Origin: Polyporus tsugae
Taxonomy: Eukaryota > Basidiomycota > Agaricomycetes > Polyporales > Polyporaceae
Assembly: GCA_024305745.1 (NCBI GenBank)
Contig: JAHRBS010000009.1
Span: forward strand, 372,001 to 436,000
Direction of reading: 5' to 3'
Length of the DNA: 64,000 bases
Program-made: the position numbers and the translations under genes
The notes under the pieces: model-generated
What the model saw: the letters and a program-made list of their open reading frames with translations, nothing else
What the model was told of the DNA's origin: nothing
Database searches by the model: none
Shown here: in pieces, positions 1 through 8,974 of the stretch
How the letters are laid out: each line of letters starts with the position of its first letter
Numbering within the stretch: position 1 is the stretch's first letter

Positions 1-880
1 GACGTCGTCCCTTCTAATCTCCTTGTGCCCTCGTCTCCTCGCTATGCCGCCCGGTCTCCTCTGTGGCCTCACCCTTCCCACGATTAATATCCTCCTTGTC
101 CACGTCTTCGTTCACGTCCACGTCCTCATGCATCTCACTCTCACGTCACGCAATGTTGTTACAGTTACATCCACACACAAACGTCCCACATACAACATAC
201 ATACACTACATTGTATCGCCTTATACCTAAACCCGTGTGTTCCCGAGTCCCAGTCGTCCTCGCCAGTCAGTCGCGCCCCTTACGTCGTCCTCCGTGTTTT
301 TCACGTTGTCAATGTCATGTTACACGAACGCGTCGATGTCGATATCCGCTTGCCTGTCGATGATGGCTACGCGGCTGGTCGTAAAGCCGTTGGGCATTGA
401 AAGGAAGAGTGAGGCCATGCTTCGCATCATCTAGCCCTCGGAACTCGTCGGCAAGGGCTCCAACCGTCTCGGTCGCAGCTTGCCAGTCGAGGTCAAGCAG
501 TTTCGAGCTCCAGAACCAGCTGTATGAAGGCGAGCGTGTCGACGCTGGCCATGGGTGGTGCGCTCGTTCAGGGTTCGATGAACTTTCAACAGGTGAGCTC
601 CGATCATCCTTTTCCCACTTTCTCCTGTGATGAAGTTCCCCCTTCAACAGGAGCTTCCATGTGATACACACCGGGCAAGCATGCCTGTCACCGCTGGCAA
701 GATCTCTACTTGCGATAAGTTGCGCCGTCTTCCGGTGCCGACTGGGACTGAACTCGCTCTCGCGCAAGGGGGTGCACGTGATAGCGGCTTTGCTATATGA
801 ATATTCGACCACGTGCATCTGTCAATTCACGCACAAGCTTTGGTCGAGGACTCGGACATATCCGATACGATGTGCCATGG
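1..880. other. Left flank, no supported gene
   Basis: No gene is recognised here. Several overlapping frames are open on both strands (the longest is minus, 818-315), but none shows a familiar domain. A plus-strand stretch around 526-590 reads like a short hydrophobic leader followed by a GT...AG interval (about 591-652), but the frame is not sustained. The A-rich 3' end of the LINE starts just right of this stretch. Confidence 0.4.
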
Positions 881-1051
881 CCTTTTTTATTTATTTAATA
901 TTAATTTCTCGCATATGAACTGTAGTAAAGTACATGTTTCCTTTCAGTACAGCAGACGCGGTATCTCCCATTTTGTTGTCGCACGGCCATAGGCACGTGG
1001 AGGGGCCTCAGCATGAGCCAGGTGAGGCAGGGGACTGAGCACCTACTGGTT

Positions 1052-1227
1052 TCAGCGCTTGGTGGGAGATGGGCCGGGAATATTGGCGAGGTCATCGTAG
1101 TGGCCTCGTCGGTGTAGGTTGTTGGAATAGACATTATATGCAGAGGCTGTGGAGTCCCTTAGCACACCGCGATTTAGGAGGAGGCGGGCCCAGGCTTCAT
1201 TGGCATGAAGGTCGGCCATGAAGATGG
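1052..1227 (-). pseudogene. LINE ORF2 C-terminal end, separated by copia
   Basis: This is the last part of the LINE ORF2 protein. When the copia element (1228-7636) and one copy of the GATGG duplication are removed, the frame ending at 7637 runs straight into this one: a residue series ending in KFKPI is followed by FMADLH. The protein stops with TGA at 1052-1054. Positions 1051-882 are the probable 3' UTR, ending in an A/T-rich tail. I see no domain in this segment. Confidence 0.8.
1223..1227. repeat. Target site duplication (left), GATGG
   Basis: GATGG directly precedes the 5' LTR and is repeated at 7637-7641 directly after the 3' LTR. Five base pairs is the usual duplication length for copia-type integrases. 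Confidence 0.93.
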
Positions 1228-1554
1228 TGTTGAGCGCGGCACTGCCAAGCACTGGCAGCCAACATAGCCGCTAGGCTGTGACACCGCCATAGCGCCAGTT
1301 GTCACACATGCCAGATTACTCATAGCCTCGTCTATGATAATTGCGCACAGCTCGACTGTGCACCGTGTATGCTACTGTACAGTTCTTATATAATCTAGTA
1401 GTATATATACAGCTCCCCAGAGCCCCCAATACAGACAGTTCTTTACACCCTACCACCATCATCACTTAACAAGCCTCAACAACCCCTCCAGGTGAGTATG
1501 CGGAGCTTCCGCTAGAGTTGCTGCCCGGTGTGGGCTTTGCCCCCGGGTTCAACA
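1228..1554 (+). repeat. copia 5' LTR
   Basis: 327 bp, starting TGTTGAG and ending TTCAACA (TG...CA ends). It has a TATA-like run near 1407-1411. A GTGAG motif near 1493 could be a splice donor for the leader. It is identical to the 3' LTR except at two positions. Confidence 0.95.
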
Positions 1555-1568
1555 GGTTATGAGCCCTG
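1555..1568 (+). promoter_or_regulatory. Primer binding site, half initiator tRNA-Met type
   Basis: GGTTATGAGCCCTG begins at the first base after the LTR. It is complementary to the anticodon stem-loop of yeast-type initiator tRNA-Met (containing GGGCTCATAACC) rather than to a tRNA 3' end with its CCA. Drosophila copia and yeast Ty5 use such internal (half-tRNA) priming. The match is seen directly; the assignment rests on remembered tRNA sequence. Confidence 0.8.
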
Positions 1569-1872
1569 GTGATGCCCAGGTACTGCGCCGCTCATTGCTG
1601 GCTGCGACCTGTGAGGCTCCCAGCTCGCCTGGAATCCCTTCGTTGCCGTTATGGCAGACGACCTGTTGGATGGATGTGGCGCGATTATCCGCTGCCTGCC
1701 ATCCACAGCAGTGGAGCTGGATGTGGCGTGCCTTCGAGGTCGCTGCCTGCCCTCCACCAAATAGAGGGGGAACCTATGCCAGCGCGTTTTTCCATGACCG
1801 CTGCCCTAAAAAGTCTTTGTGGATGTTGACTGACACGTCTTCTTCCCTCCAGACTTTAACCCCTCTGGCACG

Positions 1873-2563
1873 ATGTCGAACGCGCTCTACACCGCCGTTA
1901 CCAGCGTCCTCACGGGCCCCAACTACCTCGAGTGGGCCGTGACCATGGAGTCCTACCTCCTGGCACAAGGACAGTGGAAGGTCATCAACGAGTCTCGCCC
2001 CGCCACCGACGCTGACAAGCAAGCGGAATGGGACGGACTCAATGGCAAGGCCATGGGTAACATCCGCCTTCGCCTCGCTCAAAGCATCATCAGTGCCATC
2101 GCTAGCAAGACCACTGCCGCGGACATCTGGAACCACCTCAAGACAAACTACGGGAAGCCGGGCATCCCCATCGTCTATCAAGACTTCCGTGCCGCGATCA
2201 GTCTCACCGTCCCCAGCGACTCCAATCCTATCCCAGCCCTCGACAAGCTCGAGGCGCACTTCCAGCGCCTTGATACCAACAAGTTCGACGTTTCAGAGCA
2301 CGTCAAGGGGATGATGCTCGTCTCCAAGCTCCCTCAGTCCATGGATCCCGTCATCCAGGTCTACATCTCTGGCCTCAAGGATGATGCTGCTGGCCCTGCC
2401 ATCAAGAAGATCACGCTCGCCGGCGTCCGCCAGGCCGTGATCATGCACTGGGAACAGCGCCAAGGACGTCACCAGTCGCGTAACAACGCCAACAAGATCA
2501 GCGCTGTCAAGCGCAAGGGGCCGGACCCCAACTTCCGTCAGCAGCAGCAGCAGCGCCCTCAGC

Positions 2564-2633
<70 letters not shown>

Positions 2634-2958
2634 CCCTGATGGGCAGCAGCAACAAGGTGGACGCTCTCGCGGCCGCCGCTCTGGACGTGGTCGTGGTGGA
2701 CAGCCAGGTGCGCACCAACATGCGCACTTTGCCCATATGGTTGACGTGGCGCCTTTTGCCCACATCACTGACGTCCCAACCACGATCACCCAGGGCCCCA
2801 GCGGAGTGGAGGATCCGCGCGCTCTCATGCGCAAGCCCGTCCGCGCAAAGACAGGGGACAACAAGTACCCCTCGCTCACGTCTGCCATATCCCTCGCCGA
2901 GGAACTCGGCATCCAGCCGACGTTCGAGCGCATCCGCATCCTCGAGGACCTCGTCTGA
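1873..2958 (+). CDS. copia Gag-like protein
   Basis: 361 residues. The N-terminal 200 residues are a typical copia Gag (UBN2-like) helical region, with a YLEWA motif near residue 18 and an ADIWNHL motif near residue 85. There is no CCHC zinc knuckle. In its place come a glutamine-rich segment with a pure run of 22 CAG codons (2566-2631) and an Arg/Gly-rich patch (around residues 260-275) that could bind RNA. It ends at TGA (2956-2958), after which the same frame continues through a linker into the protease/integrase region. The product would form the virus-like particle shell. Confidence 0.85.
2566..2631 (+). repeat. (CAG)22 microsatellite coding polyglutamine
   Basis: Sixty-six uninterrupted bases of CAG units inside the copia gag frame, flanked by imperfect CAG/CGC codons. 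They give 22 consecutive glutamines. Confidence 0.97.
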
Positions 2959-5727
2959 CTCCAACAGGCCCCTCGCGCCCCGGAGGAACAGAACCGCGTG
3001 GCCTCGCCCGCGGCCACCCCACTCGCATCTTCATCAACCCGATCTCCGACGATGAGTGGTGGCGACGACTTGCCCAGTGGCACCGAGGAGAGCAGCAGTT
3101 CGCAGTTCGAGGACTCGGACAGTGAGGAGGACCGCGCGCCCAAGCGCAAGCACACCCTCAGGGAGCGCATGTCAGAGCGCACCCTAGAGGAGCGCCTCGC
3201 CCCTCTGGACGACCCGATGAATGAGCTGACGGACGACGAGGACGTCGTGTCGCTCGGCGTGGTTGAAGATGAAGTTGAATCTTTCTTCGATCAGTACTGG
3301 TCAGTCTATTCTTCTCCCCACAACAAGTTGTATGCTGACTTCGCGCCCTTAATGGCAGCTGATAATGTCGCAAGTCCCTCTTGTCGTGTAAACAGCCCGC
3401 ATGTATCTGTAGCTATAGAGCAGAATACATGTCCTCACCACTCTTCACATGCTAAGTGTGCGCGCTGTAAGGGAAAGAATAAGCAGATTGAACGGCAAGA
3501 CTCGAACATGTGGATGCTCGACTCAGGAGCGTCAATGCACTTTACGTTCAACATGAGTGACTTCGCCGATTTCCGGTACTACAAAGTCCATCGACCGCTA
3601 TACACAGCAGATGGGGTCACGTTCATGACTGGTGAAGGGACTGTCTTCCTAACTTTAGAGTCTGGAAAGACCATAAGGCTGATGAATGTCGCCTTGGTCC
3701 CAAATCTTACCAACAAACTTGTTTCAATGGGAGCATTACTCCGTGAAGGAATGAAAGCGCGTGCATCGACCGCTAGTATCTCCTTCTACCAAGCAAATGA
3801 GCTTGTAGTCACGTTTCAACCACGAAACATTGGTGACACTATTTATGTCATCTTCACGCAGCCTTTACTGGCGCGAAACATGATCACAGCCTTTGAAGCT
3901 GTCGACTATGATACTCTACACCGTCGCTTAGGACACCCTTCGCGCAATGTGCTGAGACATGCTCGGAAACACACTGACAAGTGCCCGCATGTTGAGATTC
4001 CCAAAGAGGACTCGATTTGCCGAGGATGTGCTGAAGGCAAAATGCCATTGCAATCCCATCCGCTCGATCTTAGACGAGCGTCGAAACCTTTTGAGCTAGT
4101 CCACACGGACCTCAAAGAATTCCCTGTCCCTTTGTACCACAAACACAAGTACGCTATACTGTACTATGATGACTACACTTCACACGTGTGGACCGTCAAA
4201 CTTCGTACCAAGGACACTGCCCTACAATCTACGCGACAATGGTTGACATACGTCGAAAACCAATATGGCGCGAAGGTGCAGAAATGGAAATCTGATGCTG
4301 GAGGTGAATTGAAATCAAAAGCCTTCACGAATATGCTCAAGGACAGAGGCATCGAGATTATAACCAGTGCACCGCACATTCATGAACAGAATGGCCGTGC
4401 CGAGCGCATAATTCATACGCTCATGGACAAAGGGGAGGCAATGCGACACGACGCTTGCATACCTCAGTCCTGGTGGGAATTCTCCTTTGATCATGCTACA
4501 CACATCTATAACAGGACGCCTATGCGTCGTCTGGAATGGCGAACCCCCTATGAACTTCTATACAACTCCAAGCCAGACATTAGCCACCTACGCGTCTTTG
4601 GATGTGGAGCCTATGTCTTCTTGCCACCTGAAGTGCGGAAGAATAAACTATCCCCCAAATCGGAGTTGATGGTTTACCTTGGCATCGGCGATGGAGGTCA
4701 CAATTATAAGTTCATGCGCCTACCAAACAATGTCATCTTTACAGCTGCTCAAGCGCTATTTGATGAACATATATTTCCGAAGTGTCCGCACGAGCAGAAG
4801 CGACAGAGGCAGCAGATTGCGCCCAATGAAGAGGAATCACAGGAATCCGCGGACCAAGTCCCCGCTCCTAAGAATCTCCCTGATGACGATGAGGAGCCAC
4901 ATCGTCCTCCCAAAAACCTTCCTTCTAAAAAGGACAAGGGCAAGGCGCGAGACGTCGCACCTCCTGCACCACCGGCTGAACTACCTGTACAGCGTACTTC
5001 ACGCAGACAGACACCGCGAAGTGTGCATAGCCCTGTGTTGCCGCAATCTCCTCCGGTTGAAAGATCTGGCGCGAGTTCTCCGCGACGATCTGGGAGAGAA
5101 CGGAAAGTACCAGTTCGCGAAGGGAATGTCTATGGTGAATCACGACACCCTACAGACATTTTCAAGGACATAGAGAAACGGGAATCGTGGAAGAAAATGG
5201 TTGAAGTTCGTGGAGAAACGAGTCGCTCTCGTACCGCGCCACCATCCAGAGATGAGAGGCTTCCTGGGCCTAGCTCTTCTCGATCACTTCCGCGATCACG
5301 CAATGAACCCGTACTCCGTCCACCTTCGAAATGGACCACGCCACGGGAGCCTACTCCCATGATCTCACCTAGTAGCAGCGACGCTGAGGAAGAGGATGAC
5401 TCTGGTCCCATACTGGAACCTATACCTGCAGAGCCAGTCCCTCCACCTCACTCAGGCGCTCCTAGTGAGCAAAGCTCAGAGGCACACTCGAACGAAAGTT
5501 CTGAGGAAGAGACTGATGATGAGGACGAATCATCTGAATACGAAGATGATGATGATGAAGACGCGTCCTCAGAGGAAGTCGAAGATGCCCTGCGTGATCC
5601 AGACGGAACTGATGTGGCAGAACTATGCCGGGAAGGGGGAGCATATCTCATCCAATACCTTATTTCTAAGGCTATCCCACCAGACGATGAGGGGGAGAAG
5701 GCCTCGCCACTTAATGTGCGCGAATGA
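2959..5727 (+). CDS. copia protease-integrase polyprotein segment
   Basis: This continues the gag frame; the first in-frame ATG is at 3049. Visible features: a CPHHSSHAKCARC cluster near 3430-3470; an aspartic protease motif LDSGAS (about 3520); an integrase zinc-binding H-H-C-C set (LHRRLGH to CRGC, about 3915-4025); and the integrase core with HTDLKE, WKSDAGGE and the HEQNGRAER segment (about 4105-4410), covering the D, D and E catalytic positions. The last 250 residues are Ser/Glu/Asp/Pro-rich, as is usual between integrase and RT in copia. It stops at TGA (5725-5727), and the next segment is again in the same frame. Confidence 0.9.
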   Translation, partial: LQQAPRAPEEQNRVASPAATPLASSSTRSPTMSGGDDLPSGTEESSSSQFEDSDSEEDRAPKRKHTLRERMSERTLEERLAPLDDPMNELTDDEDVVSLGVVEDEVESFFDQYWSVYSSPHNKLYADFAPLMAADNVASPSCRVNSPHVSVAIEQNTCPHHSSHAKCARCKGKNKQIERQDSNMWMLDSGASMHFTFNMSDFADFRYYKVHRPLYTADGVTFMTGEGTVFLTLESGKTIRLMNVALVPNLTNKLVSMGALLREGMKARASTASISFYQANELVVTFQPRNIGDTIYVIFTQPLLARNMITAFEAVDYDTLHRRLGHPSRNVLRHARKHTDKCPHVEIPKEDSICRGCAEGKMPLQSHPLDLRRASKPFELVHTDLKEFPVPLYHKHKYAILYYDDYTSHVWTVKLRTKDTALQSTRQWLTYVENQYGAKVQKWKSDAGGELKSKAFTNMLKDRGIEIITSAPHIHEQNGRAERIIHTLMDKGEAMRHDACIPQSWWEFSFDHATHIYNRTPMRRLEWRTPYELLYNSKPDISHLRVFGCGAYVFLPPEVRKNKLSPKSELMVYLGIGDGGHNYKFMRLPNNVIFTAAQALFDEHIFPKCPHEQKRQRQQIAPNEEESQESADQVPAPKNLPDDDEEPHRPPKNLPSKKDKGKARDVAPPAPPAELPVQRTSRRQTPRSVHSPVLPQSPPVERSGASSPRRSGRERKVPVREGNVYGESRHPTDIFKDIEKRESWKKMVEVRGETSRSRTAPPSRDERLPGPSSSRSLPRSRNEPVLRPPSKWTTPREPTPMISPSSSDAEEEDDSGPILEPIPAEPVPPPHSGAPSEQSSEAHSNESSEEETDDEDESSEYEDDDDEDASSEEVEDALRDPDGTDVAELCREGGAYLIQYLISKAIPPDDEGEKASPLNVRE

Positions 5728-7299
5728 ACCTTCCGTGATATCGCTGTCCTACCAAAGGATGAGCAAAAGGAGTGGTTCAACGCTTGCCGCGAAGAATTAG
5801 AGGCTCTTCGCAGGCGCGATGTGTATGACTTGGTTGACCGGCCCAAAGGGCGAAAGGTCGTCAAGAACCGCTGGGTATTCGACGTCAAAACTGACGGACG
5901 AAAGAAAGCCAGGCTTGTTGCGAAAGGCTTCTCCCAGGTCGAAGGCGAAGACTTCGACAAAATATTCTCCCCAGTTGTACGATTCGAGACAGTGCGTCTC
6001 ATCACAGCATTAGCAACGCTCGAGGACTGGCATATCTCAGGCCTCGATGTACGCAGTGCCTACCTATATGGCAAGCTGGACGAAGAGATATATATGGAGC
6101 AGCCAGAAGGGTTTCGCACACCCGGCACAGAGCACAAAGTCCTCAGACTCAAACGTGCTCTATATGAGCTTAAGCAGGCAGGTTTAGCATGGTGGCGCAC
6201 CTTGTCTGAGTCCATGACATTGATGGGCTTTAAACGGCTCAGCAATGATGCAGGCATATACATCTACAAACGCTCTGATGGAGCACTTGTAGTTGTTATC
6301 GTCTACGTTGACGATGCACTCTTTTGTGGGCGAAATAGGAAGCTCGTAGCTGAACTGAAAGCTCGCTTCATGAGAAAGTGGGAGTGTCGAGACCTTGGCG
6401 ATGCCAAAGAGTTCTTACGCATGCGTATTACACGCAAAGGCAACGATATCCACCTGGATCAATGCGCCTACCTAGAGAAAGTACTGGAACGTTGCGGCAT
6501 GACTAACGCGCGACCAGCTACTACTCCGCTCCCAGCAGGTTACCAACCTGAGCCCAACAAAGAGCAATCCACACCAGAGCTTCGCTCTAGGTTCCAGACA
6601 GTCATCGGTTCCCTACTGTATATCATGTTAGGAACAAGGCCGGACTTAGCCTTCGCTGTGACAAAATTGTCCCAGTTTGCATCCAACCCATCTGAGGAGC
6701 ACCTCAAGCGTGCACTCTATATCTGCCGCTATCTGGTTGGAACCAAGGATTACTCCCTGGTTTACAAAGGCAAAGCTCAGACTGGCTTAGTTGCCGGTAC
6801 TGACTCTGATTGGGCATCAGATCCCAACACTCGACGCTCGCAGACAGGATTCTTCCTGAAACTAGCGGGTGGTGTTTTCTCGTGGACTTCACGTGCACAG
6901 AAAACGATTGCTCATTCCTCAACTGAGGCTGAGTATATGGCGATGAGTGATTGTAGTCGCCAAGTAGTCTGGGTTCGCAACCTACTTGCAGAACTCGGCT
7001 ACTATATCGATCATATACCTCTTTCTGGAGATAACCAAGGGTCTATCTTCATTGCATCAAATCCAGTAACGGAGCCGAGGTCTAAACACATCGACATCCG
7101 CTATCACTACATTCGGGAGGTACATGAAAAGGGCATCGTCGACCTATTCTACATTGAAGGTGACGACAATCCCGCCGATATATTCACCAAGAACTTGGGA
7201 GCGACGAAATTCGTTAAATTCCGCTCTCAACTCGGGCTCCACTTTCCACGGCCAGCTTATAGCGCCAAATCCGCTTTCGTACCCATGCCGAGTACTTAG
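5728..7299 (+). CDS. copia reverse transcriptase and RNase H
   Basis: This continues the frame after the second TGA. The RT begins with the conserved NRWVFDVK and KARLVAKGFSQ blocks (about 5865-5940). It carries the catalytic YVDDALF motif (about 6304) and the usual KHIDIRYHYIRE segment near 7085. RNase H follows, with GTDSDWASD, SSTEAEYMA and DNPADIFTK motifs. It stops at TAG (7297-7299), 10 bp before the 3' LTR. Nothing in this segment looks broken apart from the upstream TGA. Confidence 0.92.
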   Translation, partial: TFRDIAVLPKDEQKEWFNACREELEALRRRDVYDLVDRPKGRKVVKNRWVFDVKTDGRKKARLVAKGFSQVEGEDFDKIFSPVVRFETVRLITALATLEDWHISGLDVRSAYLYGKLDEEIYMEQPEGFRTPGTEHKVLRLKRALYELKQAGLAWWRTLSESMTLMGFKRLSNDAGIYIYKRSDGALVVVIVYVDDALFCGRNRKLVAELKARFMRKWECRDLGDAKEFLRMRITRKGNDIHLDQCAYLEKVLERCGMTNARPATTPLPAGYQPEPNKEQSTPELRSRFQTVIGSLLYIMLGTRPDLAFAVTKLSQFASNPSEEHLKRALYICRYLVGTKDYSLVYKGKAQTGLVAGTDSDWASDPNTRRSQTGFFLKLAGGVFSWTSRAQKTIAHSSTEAEYMAMSDCSRQVVWVRNLLAELGYYIDHIPLSGDNQGSIFIASNPVTEPRSKHIDIRYHYIREVHEKGIVDLFYIEGDDNPADIFTKNLGATKFVKFRSQLGLHFPRPAYSAKSAFVPMPST

Positions 7300-7309
7300 C
7301 GAGGGGGAG
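7300..7309 (+). promoter_or_regulatory. copia polypurine tract
   Basis: The purine run GAGGGGGAG lies directly before the 3' LTR, where plus-strand DNA synthesis is primed. Confidence 0.85.
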
Positions 7310-7636
7310 TGTTGAGCGCGGCACTGCCAAGCACTGGCAGCCAACATAGCCGCTAGGCTGTGACACCGCCATAGCGCCAGTTGTCACACATGCCAGATTA
7401 CTCATAGCCTCGTCTATGATAATCGCGCACAGCTCGACTGTGCACCGTGTATGCTACTGTACAGTTCTTATATAATCTAGTAGTATATATACAGCTCCCC
7501 AGAGCCCCCAATACAGACAGTTCTGTACACCCTACCACCATCATCACTTAACAAGCCTCAACAACCCCTCCAGGTGAGTATGCGGAGCTTCCGCTAGAGT
7601 TGCTGCCCGGTGTGGGCTTTGCCCCCGGGTTCAACA
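7310..7636 (+). repeat. copia 3' LTR
   Basis: 327 bp, two substitutions from the 5' LTR (C at 7424 and G at 7525). It is followed by the GATGG target duplication (7637-7641). Confidence 0.95.
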
Positions 7637-8974
7637 GATGGGCTTGAATTTGAGGAGGGTGGGGGGCCAGTGCCACTCATCCCAGTAGGGAATTGCGAGA
7701 AGCTTATCGAACAGGTGTCGGGGGTGGGAGTGAAGAAACTCCCAAGTATCCGTGGCAGCACAGTGATTTAGCCAGTCGGCGAGGTCTGTCAAGTTCTTCT
7801 CTCCTGGAAGGTCCGCAAATGTAAAGGGGTATGGGTTATCCTTCAGGAAAGTGAGGAGGTTAGGAAATGGGTCCAAGTCCTCCATGTAATTTGGCCATGC
7901 CATGTTAATGGTGGGCCGAATAGGTTGTCAGTAGTAGAACGGGCATTCTCGGAGAATGTGCTCTTGATCGTGCTGCGGGCGAGTGTAGATAGCCGCATGC
8001 AGCCCGATGCCGCAGGGGCACTCGGTGGCTTCTTGGTGTTTTGAGTGCATGAACAGCTGGTACTCGCCAGTTGGGGCATGGCCTGTAACTAGCCAAACCA
8101 AGCGGGACAGCCTCATTATGGATATGGAGGTGAAGTGTTTTACAATTGCTTGCTTTCCCACGTGGGTAACAGAGCGTAGTATTGATAGAGTGCATTTGAG
8201 GATGTGGGTCCCAAGGGCCTTGAGGGGCTCTCTGGATCGGCACCACACTTCGGTGATAGAAGTGGTGATTCTCGACTGAAGAAGTGAGAAGGACATTAGA
8301 ATCTTGTCGGCTTCTGGATATGGGTAGGGGGGGTGGACTTCACCGACGAGGACATTGACAGATTTGTTCTCTGGCACACCCATGTGGGAAGGGACATACA
8401 AGACAAGGAGCTCGCAATCATCGTCGAGCGAGAACCAGGTTTGTAAGATCTCAGAAATGAGAAGGGCGGTAACATGGCTGTCCTCGACATTGAGGAAAGA
8501 ATTGATCATGGATTCAGAATCCGTGAATAGATGGATGCACTTTGCATGGAACTCAAGGCACCCATATGATAGGGCCTGGGCGAATGCAGAGCGTTCAACA
8601 TCGTATGAGAAAGCCTTGCCATGCCATAAGGCTCGACTCTCGATTTTGGTGCGGTCTGGAAAGTACGCCTCGAATCCGCATGCGGATGAGTTGCCCTTTT
8701 TGGATGTGGAGCCATTGGTAAAAAGGACCAGGCAGTTAGGGTCAGCAAAAGCTTCCTCCATGCATGGTAATAGGGTTTTAGCAATCCACCCCATGATTGC
8801 ATCCTCATCAGACTTCTTGGGATGGTCGGTAAAGGTTTCTATGCGGTGGGAAAACAGATCCACGACCCGGTGACCTGGGCAGCACTCAGGGTCAAGTGGA
8901 TCAAATTGGAAGGATGTTTGTGTGGTGGTGACGTCATGGTGGATGTCTGACACCCCTTGGGCTGTTGACTCATC
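7637..8974 (-). pseudogene. LINE RNase H and C-terminal region
   Basis: Read on the minus strand from 8974. An RNase H domain runs about 8760-8300: a first-strand motif FTNGS, a VERSAFAQ helix with the Glu, FTDSE with the second Asp, and a late HMGVPENKSV motif. In active enzymes the first motif is usually TDGS and the last carries Asp, so two catalytic positions appear changed. The conserved Cys/His tail includes ECPCG and HILRECPF (about 8025-7940). An in-frame TGA (7930-7928) is followed by further coding-like sequence to 7637, where the copia element interrupts it. Confidence 0.8.

Larger units (their letters stand above)
1228..7636 (+). mobile_element. Ty1/copia LTR retrotransposon
   Basis: A full-length 6409-bp element with 327-bp LTRs (1228-1554 and 7310-7636), a primer site directly after the 5' LTR, gag-protease-integrase-RT-RNase H order, and a purine tract directly before the 3' LTR. 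Integrase before RT places it in the copia (Pseudoviridae-type) lineage. The LTRs differ at two positions (1342 versus 7424, and 1443 versus 7525), so insertion was recent. It lies inside a LINE. The coding region is one continuous frame from 1873 to 7299 broken only by two TGA codons (2956 and 5725). Confidence 0.96.

Noticed and set aside
526..660. Plus-strand leader-like peptide followed by a GT...AG interval
   Set aside because: The frame does not continue on either side into anything recognisable.
315..818. 167-codon minus-strand open frame in the left flank
   Set aside because: No domain, and other frames on both strands are equally open; kept only as unassigned sequence.
2293..2964. 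223-codon minus-strand frame with a polyleucine run
   Set aside because: It is the reverse of the CAG repeat in copia gag; not a membrane protein.
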